Origin: Poa pratensis
Lineage: Eukaryota; Streptophyta; Magnoliopsida; Poales; Poaceae
Length of the DNA stretch: 64,000 nucleotides
NCBI GenBank assembly: GCA_947311845.1
Contig: CAMZMU010000062.1
Location: 53,333,692-53,397,691, forward strand
Direction: 5' to 3'
A program made the position numbers and the translations under genes. How positions within the stretch are numbered: position 1 is the first letter of the stretch; every line of letters begins with the position of its first letter. The notes below the pieces were generated by a model. That model was not told where the DNA came from. It saw only the letters and a program-made list of their open reading frames with translations, and ran no database searches. This document shows, in pieces, positions 22,241-34,382 of the stretch.

Positions 22241-23730
22241 TGATGACCCACAAGTATAGGGGGTGTATCGTAGTACTTTCGATAAATAAGAGTGTTGAAC
22301 CCAACGAGGAGCAGAAGGTGTTGACAAGCAGTTTCGATAAAGGATTCACTGTAAATACTCACAGACAAGTTTTTAGAGGTTTTTGATATAGCAGATAAAT
22401 AAAATACAAGTAAATAAAATGCAGTAATAATAATTGCAGCGAGTGGCCCAATCCTTTCTACAGCAAAGGACAAGCCGGTTGGTTTACTTATGATGACCAA
22501 ACGTTCTTGAGGACACACGGAATTTAGTCTAGTGCTTTCGCTTCATATAGTTGATTAAGCTTCATTGTTTTGATAAGTGTTGTGTGGGTGAACCTATGCT
22601 AATGCACCGCCCTTCCTAGGACTAATACATACTTGTGATTATACCCCTTGCAAGCATCCGCAAATACAAGAAAGTAATTAAGATAAATCTAACCACAGCC
22701 TTAAACTCTGAGATCCTGCTATCCCTCATGCATCGATATACCAATGGGGTTCAGGTTGCTGTCACTCCGGCAACCCCATAATTAGCAAACGAATACACAA
22801 TGCATTCCCCTAGGCCCATAAAGGTGAAGTGTCATGTAGTCGATGTTCACATGACACCACTAGATGAATAACACCACAACTTAAATATCAAACCATTAAA
22901 TATTACTCAACATAATTCACTACTAACATTTAGACTTCTCCCATATCCTCAAGAACTAAACGAACTACTCACAAGACATCATATAGATCATGATCAGAGG
23001 TGATATAATGATGAATAACAATCTGGACATAAACCTTAAATCAACAGTTTCACTCAATAGCATCAACCACAAGGAGTAATTAACACCGGGAAAGTTTCCC
23101 CTATGAAATACACAAGATTCAACCCTAGATGTTACAGCGGGACGGAGTGGAGCGGTGGAGATGACGGTGTCGGCGGTGGAGATGATGGTGATGATGATCC
23201 CAATGAAGTCCAGCTCGATGACGGTGACGATGGCGACGATTTCCCCCCTCCGGGAAGGAATTTCTCCGGCAGATTTCTCCCTGCCGGAGAGCTTTTCTCT
23301 CTCTGGTGTTTTCCGCCTCGTGGACTCGACGCTCTATCAGGTCTTAGGGTTTCTGGAGGATGAAGTACGCGAAGGGGCACCGGCTGAGGTGGGCCAGGGC
23401 TCCCTCCTCACATGGCGGCGCGCCAGCCTAGGGGGCCACGCCATGGGGTAGGGAGGGCCCATGGTGGCCCACCTTGGCCTCCCCTTTTGGCTCCCTCCGT
23501 CATCTGACAAAATAGCAGCTTCTGTATATTTTCCTTGAATTGTTGATCTCCAGAAATATTGTATCCTCACGATGCTTTTTTCAGCAGAATCCTGACTCCG
23601 GTGAATAATCCTCCAATAATCATGAAACATGCAAAATAGGTAAAACATAAGTATCATCTCTAAATATGAAATATATCAATGAATAACAGTAAATTATGAT
23701 ATAAAATAGTGATGCAAAATGGACGTATCA
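22241..23730 (-). repeat. 5' LTR of element D
   Basis: Nearly identical to 10063-11560, with the same ends. It has a 16-base deletion near 23324 and a few substitutions. Confidence 0.93.
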
Positions 23731-23735
23731 GCCCA

Positions 23736-24813
23736 CGGCCTCCTCACCATGTCGTCGCGCGGCCTGGAGGGGGGCGACGCCGTGACGTGGTGAGGCCGAC
23801 TCGGCCACCCCCTCGCGCCGCCCTTTCGCCTATATAATCCTCCTTCCTCGAAAACCCTAAAACAATCGACGATTTCTCCAGAAGAGTTCCGTAGCTCCGC
23901 CGTCACCAAAAACCCTAATTCGGGGGACAGAAGTCTCTGTTTCGGCACCCTGTCGGGACGGGGAATTGCCCCCGGAGCCATCTCCATCGACTCCACCGCC
24001 ATCTTCATCGCCGTTGCTGCCTCCCGTGATGAGGAGGGAGTAGTTCTCCCCCGAGGCTGAGGGCTCTACCGGTAGCTATGTGGTTTACCTCTCTCTCCCG
24101 TGGTGTGATCTTTATGTGATCATGAGCATTATTGCTAGTATCGCTGAATTCACATGTAATGTTTATGCTACTCAAGTGATTTTATCTAGTTTCCAGAGTC
24201 ATTGTGACAACACGGTATCAAGGTGACAGTGTGGGTACTTGTGTGTGACTCTATGAAAAATTTAGATATTATCATGGCTTATTCTTTGTGGAATTGTGGT
24301 GTTTGTTTACTCAGACTTTGAGGTGTGCTTTTGTAGCCCTACGCATAGTACTCTTGTTTCACCAAGAAGGAGAATAATCCCGAGTAGCATTTACTTGCGT
24401 TCAGTTGTGCTAAAATGTTGAGAGATACCACTAGTGAAAGTATGATCCCTAGGCCTTGTTTCTAAGCATTGAAACACCGTTTACAACAAGTTCTGCTACA
24501 TGTTTGCTTGCTGCCATTTTTATTTCAGATTGCAATTACTACTTATAATCATCCATATTACTTGTATTTCACTATCTCTTCGCCGAACTAGTGCACCTAT
24601 ACATCTGACAAGTGTATTAGGTGTGTTGGGGACACAAGAGACTTCTTGTATCTTAATTGCAGGGTTGCTTGAGAGGGATATCTTTGACCTCTACCTCCCT
24701 GAGTTCGATAAACCTTGGGTGATTCACTTAAGGGAAACTTGCTGCTGTTCTACAAACCTCTGCTCTTGGAGGCCCAACACTGTCTACAAGAATAGAAGCG
24801 TGCGTAGACATCA
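23736..24813 (+). repeat. 3' LTR of element B, second part
   Basis: Continuation after the GCCCA duplication. It has a TATA box at 23831-23837 (GCCTATATAATCC), a leader with AAAACCCTAA and GGCACCCTGTCGGGACGGGG, and ends GCGTGCGTAGACATCA at 24813. It matches the reverse complement of 58001-59090. Confidence 0.9.
23831..23837 (+). promoter_or_regulatory. TATA box in element B LTR
   Basis: TATATAA within TTCGCCTATATAATCC. The related LTR at the right edge has the same box at 58943-58949 on the minus strand. Confidence 0.65.
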
Positions 24814-24818
24814 ATGAT

Positions 24819-26391
24819 GCATGGCTTAGATTAGCGGCCCAGTCATCTCTCTAACCATTTATACAAACTCATTTAAACTTGCTTTGTCTCCACATTTATT
24901 TCACCCATGATAAGCATCCATAAACAAAAGTACATGATATCAACTAAATAAAATGAAGAGCATGTTGAAAGCTTGCCATGTCAAAACACATATGAGCTAA
25001 CTCCCAACCCAAAACTATTGTCAAGCCCACAACATCATAATTTTAATCACAATGGGTCATGATTATTTACTGCAATAAAAGTAAAGTGTGCATCAAGTTC
25101 GTGAGAGCTCTATAACCAACTTTTCCCATAACAATCAACAACATTAGCATTTTCATTCAGAGGTATAGATAACACAAATATCATGATAAACATACTCGAA
25201 ATAGCATAAAGCTAATAGGTAGATATGGTGGACTCACTAGAAAAACTTTGGTTGAAGGTGTTGGAAACAAGTTTTTACTTGTTGGAATTTTTGGGCTAGC
25301 AAGAGGGAGAAAGTTGACCATCTAAATGCATGCATGAGTGTCCATAGAACTAACTAATCCATGTTAAACAAAGTAAAATAACATTCAGCATCAAAACATG
25401 AATAAAGATAGCTCTTGATAAAGCACTTGCAAATTATTACTCATTAACAATCTCATGAATCATGCAACTATATGTATCATTTAAAATCAACTAACACATC
25501 CCTTTTCCCAATCTTATAATATCACCAACATATTTCTACCCATATTTCCAGTAGGTATTTCATATATAAATGATAGTGTGGTGGTCTCACAAAATAAAAA
25601 AATCAAACCAAACAAACAAACAAAAGGACGCTCCAAGTTTATGCGATAAAGTGTTTAGATCGAAAAACAGAAGTTAGACGTGTGCAAACCGAGAGTGTGT
25701 AGGTCCAGTGGGGTTGTCTTCACATCCCCAAGCTTATGGTCTTCACCATCCTTGGATAGCTCTTGGTGCATCTCCTCCAATCCCTGTGAAAAAAACTTCA
25801 AAACACCGTTTCTCCCATTTCTTTTCTGTGGGGTGCATTATTAGTGATAAACAAATAGATTTCCTGCTGCATATAATCCTTGAACAAAAATTCATATGAA
25901 TGTCCAAAAAGTGTATAGTGTTGTATTCCTACTCATAAACTCAATTGGATCAAAAAGATTCGAGTTAAAAGTTCAAAACATGCATCAAACAAAATGGGAC
26001 AGAATCTGTCCAGAAAAACAGCAGCAGCAAAACGTATTTTTCTACCCTACTAAAATTTGTCGAAAAAATCCGAAAAATTCATGCATACAGAGGATGAAAA
26101 GTTGCAACTACAGTTCAAATATAACCTCATTCGGAGTTAAAGAATAAGAATTAAAAATCATACCGTGCACAGATTCGTGTAGGAATAAAATCTCCGAACG
26201 CTATAAGCAACTTTTTCAAACAAAAATGAGTAAAACTTGGCACTTTATTAAAAAATTCCAGAAACTAAACTAAAAACAAACTCTCTTGTTACAGCAAGAA
26301 GACACAAAGAAAATCACACATAAAAATAACCGGGTTGTCTCCCGCAAAGCGCTTTCTTTATAGCCATATAGCTAGGTTTCTTACTTGATGT
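24819..26391 (-). other. 3' non-coding internal region of element C
   Basis: No supported gene is seen. It contains a conserved GGGAGACAACCC-type block (26332-26354, minus strand), the counterpart of those in A, B and the right-edge element. A purine-rich AAGCTTGGGGATGTG (minus strand) lies near 25725. Confidence 0.65.
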
Positions 26392-27188
26392 TTATTGTAG
26401 ATGAAACTCATAAGGGAGCTTGAACTTTGATGTGCCCCTATTCCTTGGAAAGTATTCATGAATAATACCAGGGTCCCATGGTGCTCTCAAACCTATCAAA
26501 ATAATAGTCAAGTTGAACCCTAGTAGAGAGAAAAACAAAACACAAAAGTAATAACAACGAAGTCTAACTTTCTTTCTATGCATTGGCATTTTGTATATGA
26601 ATGAATCACAATAAATAGAAGTTTTCCAATGCATATTAACAATAGTTACTTGCAGCCTATAATTATTAGTACCATACAGAGGGTTCTTATCACCTCCTTT
26701 TTCATAATAGTTACAAGTAGTAGAAGCAAATTCAACCATATAACCACAAGAATCATTCAACTTAGATAATTTAGGCAAATAAAGAGGATCATTAAATTTA
26801 TTTTGAAATTCATTAGCATGCTTCCCTCTTTCAAAATAATTATTAAGATCAATATCAAGTTTAGTATCATGGTTGCAACAAAGATTTTGAACTAAAGATA
26901 ATTTCAAACCACATAAGTATTTCTCAACATAAGCAAATTTCTCCTCTATGGTGTAATTAGGAGAATTCAGGAACAAAGTAGGACTCTCATTAGTAAGAGC
27001 ACTATCATAAACAACAATTATATCATTTTTATCCTCACATAAAGTAGTAACAACTAAACATGGAGGATTATCAATAAGCATAAGACCATCATCTGAAGCA
27101 TTATCATATAGCATGTCTAAACCATACTCCTCATCATCATCAATAAGTTCATTAGTTTCATCATAATAGCATGGGTTATCATAAGCTT
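26392..27188 (-). pseudogene. Accessory ORF of element C
   Basis: The main open frame is 27114-26392, about 240 residues; an upstream shifted frame supplies ETNELIDDDEEYG. The N-terminal half is acidic (NASDDGLMLIDNPPCLV, CEDKNDIIVVYDSAL) and the middle is rich in asparagine and lysine. The C-terminal part has the motif MPMHRKKVRLRC followed by a hydrophobic run (YYFCVLFFSLLGFNLTIILI), possibly a membrane segment. A similar motif (IPLHRKWVRLKC plus a hydrophobic run) ends the ORF of the right-edge element, so this is a conserved accessory protein and not a chance frame. The function is unknown. Confidence 0.6.
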
Positions 27189-27600
27189 CTTAGTAGTAAA
27201 ATATTTAAGAAAAAACTTCCTCAAAATACTCCATTCACTTTTCACTTCTTCATCCAAAGACTTGTACCAATCACGAGCATTACCAGATAAAGACAAATAT
27301 AATAGTTTCCTTTTTACCTGATCCTCAGAGATACCATGAAGCCTAAATAAACACATATTTCTTCAATTGTCTCTATGTGTTCACGTGTAGACTTAGTTCC
27401 ATCCCCTGTAAATGGATTTTTCATAACTCTGTTAACATGACCAAGGGGAATTTTATATCCCACTTTAGGTACCTCAGACATAGTAGTTTCAACCACTTTA
27501 GGAGTAGTGGCATAAGAACTTTCATATAAAGCAAGGTGCAGCGATGCACGATTCATAAAAACCATAGTAAAAGTATCAATATTTTTTATGTATTTTATGT
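27117..27600 (-). pseudogene. Damaged gag fragment of element C
   Basis: In minus order, NPFTGDGTKSTREHIETIEE lies near 27400. After a frameshift near 27350, LFRLHGISEDQVKRKLLYLS and LSGNARDWYKSLDEEV follow, a typical retrotransposon gag core. The frame is lost after about 27195 and runs into the accessory acidic ORF. No protease or RT follows, so mobilisation would need proteins from elsewhere. Confidence 0.8.
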
Positions 27601-27749
27601 TTTTAATGAGAACTGAAAATAAACTAATGAGAACCTCACTACCAAACAAGTTTAAAGGAACCTCACCAAGCTTAGATGTTTGCAAGATATAAAGCAAAAA
27701 CAAATCTAAAGTCTAGTGCACACAAGAATAGAAACTTAAGCGCTACGCT

Positions 27750-27766
27750 CCCGGGCAACGGCGCCA
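27750..27766 (-). other. Primer-binding-site block of element C
   Basis: On the minus strand TGGCGCCGTTGCCCGGG lies 10 bases inside the 5' LTR end. Confidence 0.7.
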
Positions 27767-27776
27767 GAAAAGTACT

Positions 27777-29212
27777 TGATTACCCCCAAGAATAGGGGAT
27801 CACTGTAGCACCTCTCAATGTGGAAGTAAGGTATCAATCCGTGGGAGCAAGAAGGAAAATTTATCTATTCCCTACAACTAAAGTGTCACAAGTTTTAGTT
27901 GATTATGCACTAAACAAGTTTAAAGAACAAGGTGGTTGATTTAATGGATGGAAGTTTAATGTAACAAAGCAAGAGGACAAAGGTTTCTTCTTATAGGAAC
28001 AATGGACATCTACAGTGATTATCATGTTATAGATAAAGTACACACAATTCTCATGTTTTAGTGGTGACTTTTATAACGGCTATATGTCCTAAAACACATA
28101 GTTGAAATAAGTACTCATTTGTGTTGCTAGGTCACCCTCGTAAGGCTAACGTGGTTGCTGTCACTCCCACATCGTACTCTTCCTTTTTACCCCTAGATAA
28201 AGAATGTTGGGCGGTAGTGTGTCACTCAATACCTATGTCGTGTCACATCGGCCATCCCGTACCTACATACATCATACTTCTTAATGGACAATATTCTAAA
28301 CACTAGTGCAATAATTCATATTTCGTGTGTGTGACCACATCTCTCTTATCTATCTACACTTGGTGGTGTCAATCACCTCATGACAAGGATAAACAAGGCA
28401 TTATGAATAAATCAAACCATCACATGCATCATAGAATATTTCCAAAGTATGACAAGTCATAAAAGTTCCAACACAACGGTAAATGCATAACAAATCATCT
28501 CATACCACAATATCCACCATAGGAATTACATAGATGACCGTAATCATGTTCAGCAGCTCATACGGTACTAATTAGTGAAGCTCAAAGAGAGGAGAGATAC
28601 ATAAGTTACCACCACAAACCCAAGTCCACGGGGTGGACTACTCCCCCTTAATCATGGAGACGGTGGAGAAGTCGTTGGAGAAGATGGAGACCACCCCGGC
28701 AACGTCCCACCGGAGTTTTCCCCTTCCAATCTGCAGCTCCAGGTCTTTGTTTCGGTGTTTCTGTGTTTCGGCGGCGCTCCCTCCAGAGAACGTCAGGGGA
28801 CTATTTTTATAGGCGTTTTTAGGTCACGACTAGGTCGGTGGAGAAAAGATCGACGACAACGGAGCTCCAAGGCCCAAAATGAGGGGTCCCACGCGGCCAA
28901 GTACATGAGCCGCGTGGGCCCACCTTGGCCCTCGGGTCTCCGCTTGTTTGCTTCCTTCGCCCCCAAGTCTTCTTCCTTCCAAATATTGACGCCCGTAAAT
29001 TTGCAGGTCATTTGGACGTCGTTTGGGTCCCTGAAACATTAAAATAAAGAAATAGGGTTTTCTGCTTGCGCAGGGTTAATTCCATAAAAATAGGAAATAA
29101 ATATAATATTCCCAAAAATCATTATAAAACATTGTTATAATCCTTATATGATGCAAATATGATTGGAATACAAGTAATATAGTGCAGTCATGTATGCATT
29201 TTACATGCATCA
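27777..29212 (-). repeat. 5' LTR of element C
   Basis: On the minus strand it runs from TGATGCATGTAAAATGC to GGGGGTAATCA. It belongs to the same family as the solo LTR at 2593-4041 and the fragment 29213-30130. A GC-rich promoter/leader segment lies at about 28620-29000. Confidence 0.9.
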
Positions 29213-30130
29213 GGTGGTAACTTGATCTAATCTCTCTATGTATGATCATTGTTGAAGTCCATATGATGTGTCTTGCATAAGTATGGATCTATCTATGTAA
29301 TTCCTACGGTGGATATTGTGGTATGAGATGATATTTGTTATGCATTTACCGTTGTGTTGGGGCTTTTATGACTTGTCATACTTTGGAGATATTCTATGAT
29401 GCATGTGATGGTTTGATTTATGCATAATGCCTTGTTTATCCATGTCATGAGGTGATTGACACCACCAAGTGTAGATAGATGAGAGAGATGTGGTCATGCA
29501 CACGACATATGAATCATTGCACTAGTGTTTAGAATATTGTCCATTAAGAAGTATGATGTATGTGGGTACAAGATGGCCGATGTGACATAGGCATAGGTAT
29601 TGAGTGACACAGTACCGCCCAACATCCTTTATCCGGAGGTAAAAAGGAACAAGTATGATGTGGGAGTGACAGCAAACCACGCTAGCCTTACGAGGGTGAC
29701 CTAGCAACACAAATGATTATTTTTTTCAACTATGCGTTTTAGGACATGTAGCCGTCATAGAAGTTACCATTAAAGCATGACAATTGTGTGTACTTTCTAT
29801 CTATAACATGATAATCACCATAGATAGGAGAGATAGGATTGAGTGAACCCATGAACCCATGTCCATTGTTCCTATAAGAGAAAACCTTTGTCTTGTCATC
29901 TTGCATTGAAGAGGATTGGGACACTTTTACATTCTTGTTTTGTTACATTAAACTTCCATCCATTAAATCAACCATCTTGTTCTTTAAACTTGTTTAGTGC
30001 ATAATCAACTAAAACTTGTGACACTTTAGTTGTAGGGAATAGATAACTTTTCCTTCTTACTCCTGCGGATCGATACCCTACTTCCACATTGAAAGGTGCT
30101 ATAGTGATCCCCTGCTCTTGGGGGTTATCA
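29213..30130 (+). repeat. C-type LTR fragment (C'), plus orientation
   Basis: This is the 3' two-thirds of a C-type LTR ending GGGGGTTATCA. Its 5' part is missing because element C inserted at 29212; the rest should be left of the window. Together with 27777-28560 it forms a large inverted repeat (LTRs head to head). Confidence 0.85.
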
Positions 30131-30473
30131 GCGGCTCAATCTGATGCTACCGTCCACTGGAAACAGTACGACCGATGTCGATCTTAGTTGTGGATCTTGT
30201 CGATTTCCACCAGATTCTCAAATTAGGTCCGAGAATTGATTAGAGGAGAGGACGGTATACTTCGTACACGAGGAACTGAATGAGGTCTCACTGTGGATGA
30301 TGGAATCATCTACGATCTACCGTTGATACTGCCTTCCCCAGCCTACTTGAGCTCACCCTCGGCTGCGCCATCTTCAAACAGTGAGCATACAAGGATCGAT
30401 AGCAGCGAGCGATATGTACATGAGAATCAGGAGAGGGACGAAGGTTTTCAGACGCTGGGCGCGGCCGCCGGTG
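30131..30473. other. Edge of the gene island, no gene seen
   Basis: Low-copy-looking sequence, probably the 3' flank of the EF-hand gene fragment. GCGGC at 30131-30135 should be the target duplication of the C' element. Confidence 0.5.
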
Positions 30474-30855
30474 TCAAGCACCCCACACGGTGATCCGTTG
30501 CATCATGGTCTTGAACTCGCCGAAATCGACCTGGCCGTCGCGGTCGTGGTCGACATTGCAGATCATCTCTTGCACGCTCGCCAGGCTCCACGCCTCCGCT
30601 AGGCCTAGGTTCTTGAGCACGGTCTGCAGCTCGACGCCGGAGATGTAGTCGTCGCTGTTCTCGTCGAACACCCGGAACGCCTCCTTCATCTCCTCGTCCT
30701 CGCCTTCCTTCTCCAGCTCCAGCTCCTCCTCGACGATGGGCCCGAAGAGCGCGTCGTCGAGAGCGCGGTGGAGGCTCGCGGAGAGGTGCAGCGGAGGCTC
30801 GCCGGCGTCAAGGCCCGAGAAGAGCAGATGAGAGGTGGGGCCCGCGCTGCAATGT
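30474..30855 (-). pseudogene. Calmodulin-like EF-hand protein, 3' half only
   Basis: A frame is open from about 30855 down to a natural TGA at 30474. It encodes a hydrophobic/acidic linker ([20 protein letters not shown], then a run of glutamates) and two EF-hands. The first calcium loop is [12 protein letters not shown], with aspartate where glycine is usual at position 6; the second is [12 protein letters not shown]. Such CML proteins are cytosolic or membrane-anchored calcium sensors. The N-terminal half, including the start and any first EF pair, is missing: upstream of 30855 the frame stops and a repeat-rich spacer leads into the SPT4 promoter. An ATG exists at 30689, but starting there would discard the conserved linker. 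A truncated gene copy is more likely than a short functional protein. Confidence 0.75.
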
Positions 30856-31196
30856 TATTTTTTTACCAACGCCATGTCATTGCCACGTCATCCATCGAAA
30901 CCGCCCAAATCGAGCAAAACCACTCTAGGGTGTGATTTATCCGGTTTGTGACATTTCAGGGTACAAATTATCCGGTTTTGAAGATTGGGGTGAAAGGTAT
31001 CCCAAGAGTGAGATTTCAGGGTGATATTTATACTTTTTCCAACAACCATCAAATTGACCGTAGGCCCAAACATCACGAACTGGGCCCAAACTGAGAGATT
31101 CTCACGTTCCACACGTTGCGGCTCGGGAGAAGACACGACAGAGCTCTACGGCGAAACAGAGGGGACGAGAGAGAGAGTCTGCGAGTGGAAGCCAGG
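30856..31196 (+). promoter_or_regulatory. Spacer and promoter region of SPT4
   Basis: Contains two GGCCCA (site II-like) motifs at 31063-31068 and 31083-31088, common in plant housekeeping promoters. Further upstream a phrase like AGGGTGTGATTTATCCGG is repeated three times with changes (about 30928-31030). No clear TATA box is seen. Confidence 0.5.
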
Positions 31197-33698
31197 ATGA
31201 GGCGCGGCGGCGGAGGGATGATGGACGACGACGGCCAGGTCGAGCACGCGCAGATCCCCAACAGCTTCGGCCACGAGCTCCGCGCCTGCCTCCGCTGCCG
31301 CCTCGTCAAGACCTACGACCAGGTAACCAACCCGCCGCCGCCGCGTTCCCCTCCATCTAGTCCTCCTAGGGTTTTGCCAGCCCCACCCTGTTGGTCAAGC
31401 GATTCCGTATTCTTCGTGACGGGGAGATCTAGGTGTCGAATTAGGGTGCCTGATTTCTCCGGTGAGCGAATCGTCGTTGGGTTGTAGGGTTTGGTCTGGA
31501 TTCCGGCCTCGTACTTGGCTTTCCTGTAGATTCTGCAGTGTGAAATTTGTGCGATTTTTTGTGGCACGAAAACTCTACTGAGCTTTGCTTATATTTATGG
31601 CTCCTGCATCTGATTGTTGTATGGGGCGTGCAGTTCAGGGAGAATGGCTGTGAGAACTGCCCTTTCCTGGATATGGACAAGGATCGCGACAACGTCGTAA
31701 GCTGCACCACCGCCAACTTCACTGGGTAATTCCATTCTACACTCCATTCATGTAGGTCTAATGGCTAGTGCTGCTCTCAGAGGTTTTCTGTATCTTTATG
31801 ATAAGAACGTATCTTGTGCTTTAACCTGCTGCAAATGGATCCATATAAACATATCAGAGGAAGAAATAGTTGTGGTTTTTCTCTAACTTCCAGTCCTCTA
31901 CACCTCGTGTTGATATCTTGAATTCTTTGGGCTGAGTTTGGTGAATAGTTCATTAAGACATTTTTCCATTAAAAAACACATAGTAGCATATATATTCATG
32001 TTTTCTAACTCGTGGATACATAAAGTGAAAAGTTAAAACCGTCATATACTCCCTATAAAAATGTGCTGCTGCTAAAACATCTTATGTCCCCAGATATTAT
32101 TATGCAGTCCTGTTCCTAGTTTTGATTTATTGCACACATCCTGGCTTGCAGAATAATATCGCTGATGGATCCCAATAGGAGTTGGGCTGCTCGTTGGTTG
32201 AGAATTGGTGAGTCTGTGGTTAAATAGTTATGACATGGCCTGTTACTTTTCCTTTCAGTTTGGCTTACTCTATGCTATTCCATTACTAGTCCACTGTGAT
32301 ATGCATTTTTAGACTGTTAAGAAACAGGTTTAGGCCATGTACAGAGAAAGCTCTCTTTGCTACCATATACTAATCATTTTAGGTCTATAATCATTACTAG
32401 TACTAGGTGGGGTGTATGCATGAGTACTGCCTATACTCTGTGAGAAAAGTTTGCCAAAAATATGCTGTATTGTTCATAATCTCTTTTCTGGTTGCTTCCC
32501 TTCTGTAAAACAAATATGGTGGCTGATAGGATTTAAATTTGTTGATAAGCATCCTCCTGAGTATCTAGGGATGTTGTCCTTACAAAATATATCTATTTGT
32601 CTTTATAATTGATATTTCACCATAATTCTTCACTTCCTGCTGACCTGTATGTAGTTACCACCTTTGAAGGATCAGAAAACTGAACTGAAAAAGCATACAC
32701 TGCTAGCTTGTTTTAATTCCAGGGATTAGTTCTTGAGCCCTTATTATAGTAAGGAAATTAGCAACAGGTTATCTCATGGGATAATAATTGTTTTGTTAAG
32801 ATTGTGTTTAAAATTTTAATATCTATAAAGATTTCGCATTGGAATCTTAGTTTAAACTTTCCAGTTACATGCTTGTTAACACAAGTGCACACTATTTTTT
32901 CTTCTTTGTTTCCGTTCTGAGGTCTTTAAACACATGTCTTGTGTTGCATCTTGATACTGACTTCCACACTTGTATGTATGAATCTACTAAACTTTATTGA
33001 ACTTCGTCCCTAAACTTAACCATAATCTGATTCCCAGTTTGCAATGATGCAATCCTTGTTCAGTTCCCTTGATTTATATTTTGTTAGCATGACTTCCACA
33101 TCGTAAAACAACATCAAGGAAGATATTGATTACTCTTACTTGTCGAGTATATCCACCATTACGAATCTAGGTGCTGTCATTGCCAAAAAGAAGACCCATA
33201 CTAAGAGGTTCCACCAGTTATCATCTTTGCGTTAATTTTAGAGCTGTATCGCTCGAGCATTATCTCCTTTCTAATCATGTGAGACCTTTCGGCCCACCAG
33301 AGCGCGGGAGAATAAATACCAGTAGTCCACGGTGGTGATATGCATTAATCTCGTAGACCCTTGTGACGGACTTGCTGGACTACCGCATTTTTCTTATGTG
33401 TTGTAGCTCATACACGACATTAAGAAAGTATAAAAGAAAGGTTCCATCATAGCTGTAACTTAAACCATCTTTCTCATGTTCCTTTGCTGATCTGCAGGAA
33501 GATTCATTCCCGGATGCTATACTCTGGGCATCTCCGAGGAACTTCCGGAGGAGTATCGGGTAAGAAACTGCATGCTCACATTTTAGCAGTGACTGTGGCA
33601 CACTTGTACGATATGTGACCTAATAAAATATATCATGGACATTCCAGGGGATGTGCGAAGACAACAATGTGCAGTACCACCCTCCCAAGCGCCAGTGA
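31197..33698 (+). CDS. SPT4: Transcription elongation factor SPT4, five exons
   Basis: Exons are 31197-31322, 31634-31725, 32152-32207, 33498-33559 and 33648-33698, all with GT-AG introns and compatible phases, giving 128 residues. SPT4 pairs with SPT5 (the DSIF complex) and aids RNA polymerase II elongation in the nucleus. The zinc finger is intact (CLRC at residues 31-34, CENC at 48-51). Diagnostic segments follow: NSFGHELRACLRCRLVKTYD, IISLMDPNRSWAARWLRI, FIPGCYTLGISEELPEE and the C-terminal QYHPPKRQ. The family is usually about 115-120 residues; the extra length is a glycine/arginine-rich start, and the ATG pair at 31218-31223 is an alternative giving a more typical length. The third intron is long (about 1.3 kb). 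This is the only clearly intact gene in the window. Confidence 0.96.
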
Positions 33699-34382
33699 AC
33701 AGGCTCAAGTTGTTCTCACGGGTCATGATCCTGAAGCAGTACCTCTATATGTAGTTGAACCTCTGTAATGCCTGACAAAGAAACAGTATTTTGCGCCTCG
33801 CCTGAGTTAGTTGGGTCGTGCTCTAGTTTAGTTTATGCAAGTATATTATTATGTACTGCTTACTATGCAAACAATCGTGATATTAGCTTGCAGTTGCCAG
33901 TCTGAGCGTAATTCAAGCCCAGCAATCGTTGCAGTATGTAGAGGCGCCATTGACTAGCACCATGTTGTCACTGGCACAAGCGCACGCATTGCCGCCTTGT
34001 GGCTTGTGGGTGCACGGCACGAGGATAGATAAAGCAAATGTCTTGCCATGCAGGAATGCCATTACAGATCAAAGATGCACTCAACAATAACAAAGAAATT
34101 GGTGTTTCACAATTCCAATAAACAGTAAATCTGTAACAGTGAGAAATAAAAGGACGTTTCACAGCTGCAATAAACAAGAGATGTAAGATCAAATAAGAGC
34201 ACAGCCGAGAACACAGACTCAAGCCATACGCATAACAAGGTCTTTCCAGCATATACAGAACAAGGTACAATCCTCTTATATTTCAAACTTCCACTACAAA
34301 GTTGTCATATTACACTTTTGAAAGACACTATATGAATCATCAAAGTTCTTTCTGGACGGTCCACCATCACCACATCAAGATC

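Larger units (their letters stand above)
10063..23730 (-). mobile_element. Element D: Athila-like gypsy retrotransposon, full length
   Basis: Near-identical LTRs lie at 10063-11560 and 22241-23730, with TSD GCCCA at 10058-10062 and 23731-23735. In element order (high to low coordinates) it holds a primer-site block (22211-22230), gag, protease, RT, RNase H, integrase, an accessory ORF (13883-13387) and a purine tract next to the 3' LTR (11561-11570). Frameshifts, a probable gag deletion and a Helitron (17594-20907) make this copy inactive. The small LTR divergence, mainly one 16-base gap near 11140, indicates a recent insertion relative to its host. Confidence 0.92.
6656..24813 (+). mobile_element. 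Element B: gypsy LTR retrotransposon, split by element D
   Basis: The visible pieces are the internal domain 6656-9789 and the 3' LTR 9790-10062 continued at 23736-24813. Its 5' part is off-window because element A landed in its ORF. Element D (10063-23730) sits inside the 3' LTR with a GCCCA duplication. Joined, the LTR is about 1350 bp, close to the 1316-bp LTR at 58001-59316, which shares the end ...GCGTAGACATCA. The bases after the LTR (ATGAT, 24814-24818) should be its target duplication; the partner copy is off-window. Confidence 0.85.
24814..29212 (-). mobile_element. Element C: non-autonomous gypsy element, 3' part off-window
   Basis: The 5' LTR (27777-29212), primer-site block (27750-27766), a damaged gag and an accessory ORF are visible. 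The internal domain is cut at 24814 by element B, so its 3' LTR should lie left of the window. GGTGG at 29213-29217 should be its outer target duplication. No RT or integrase is present. Confidence 0.85.
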
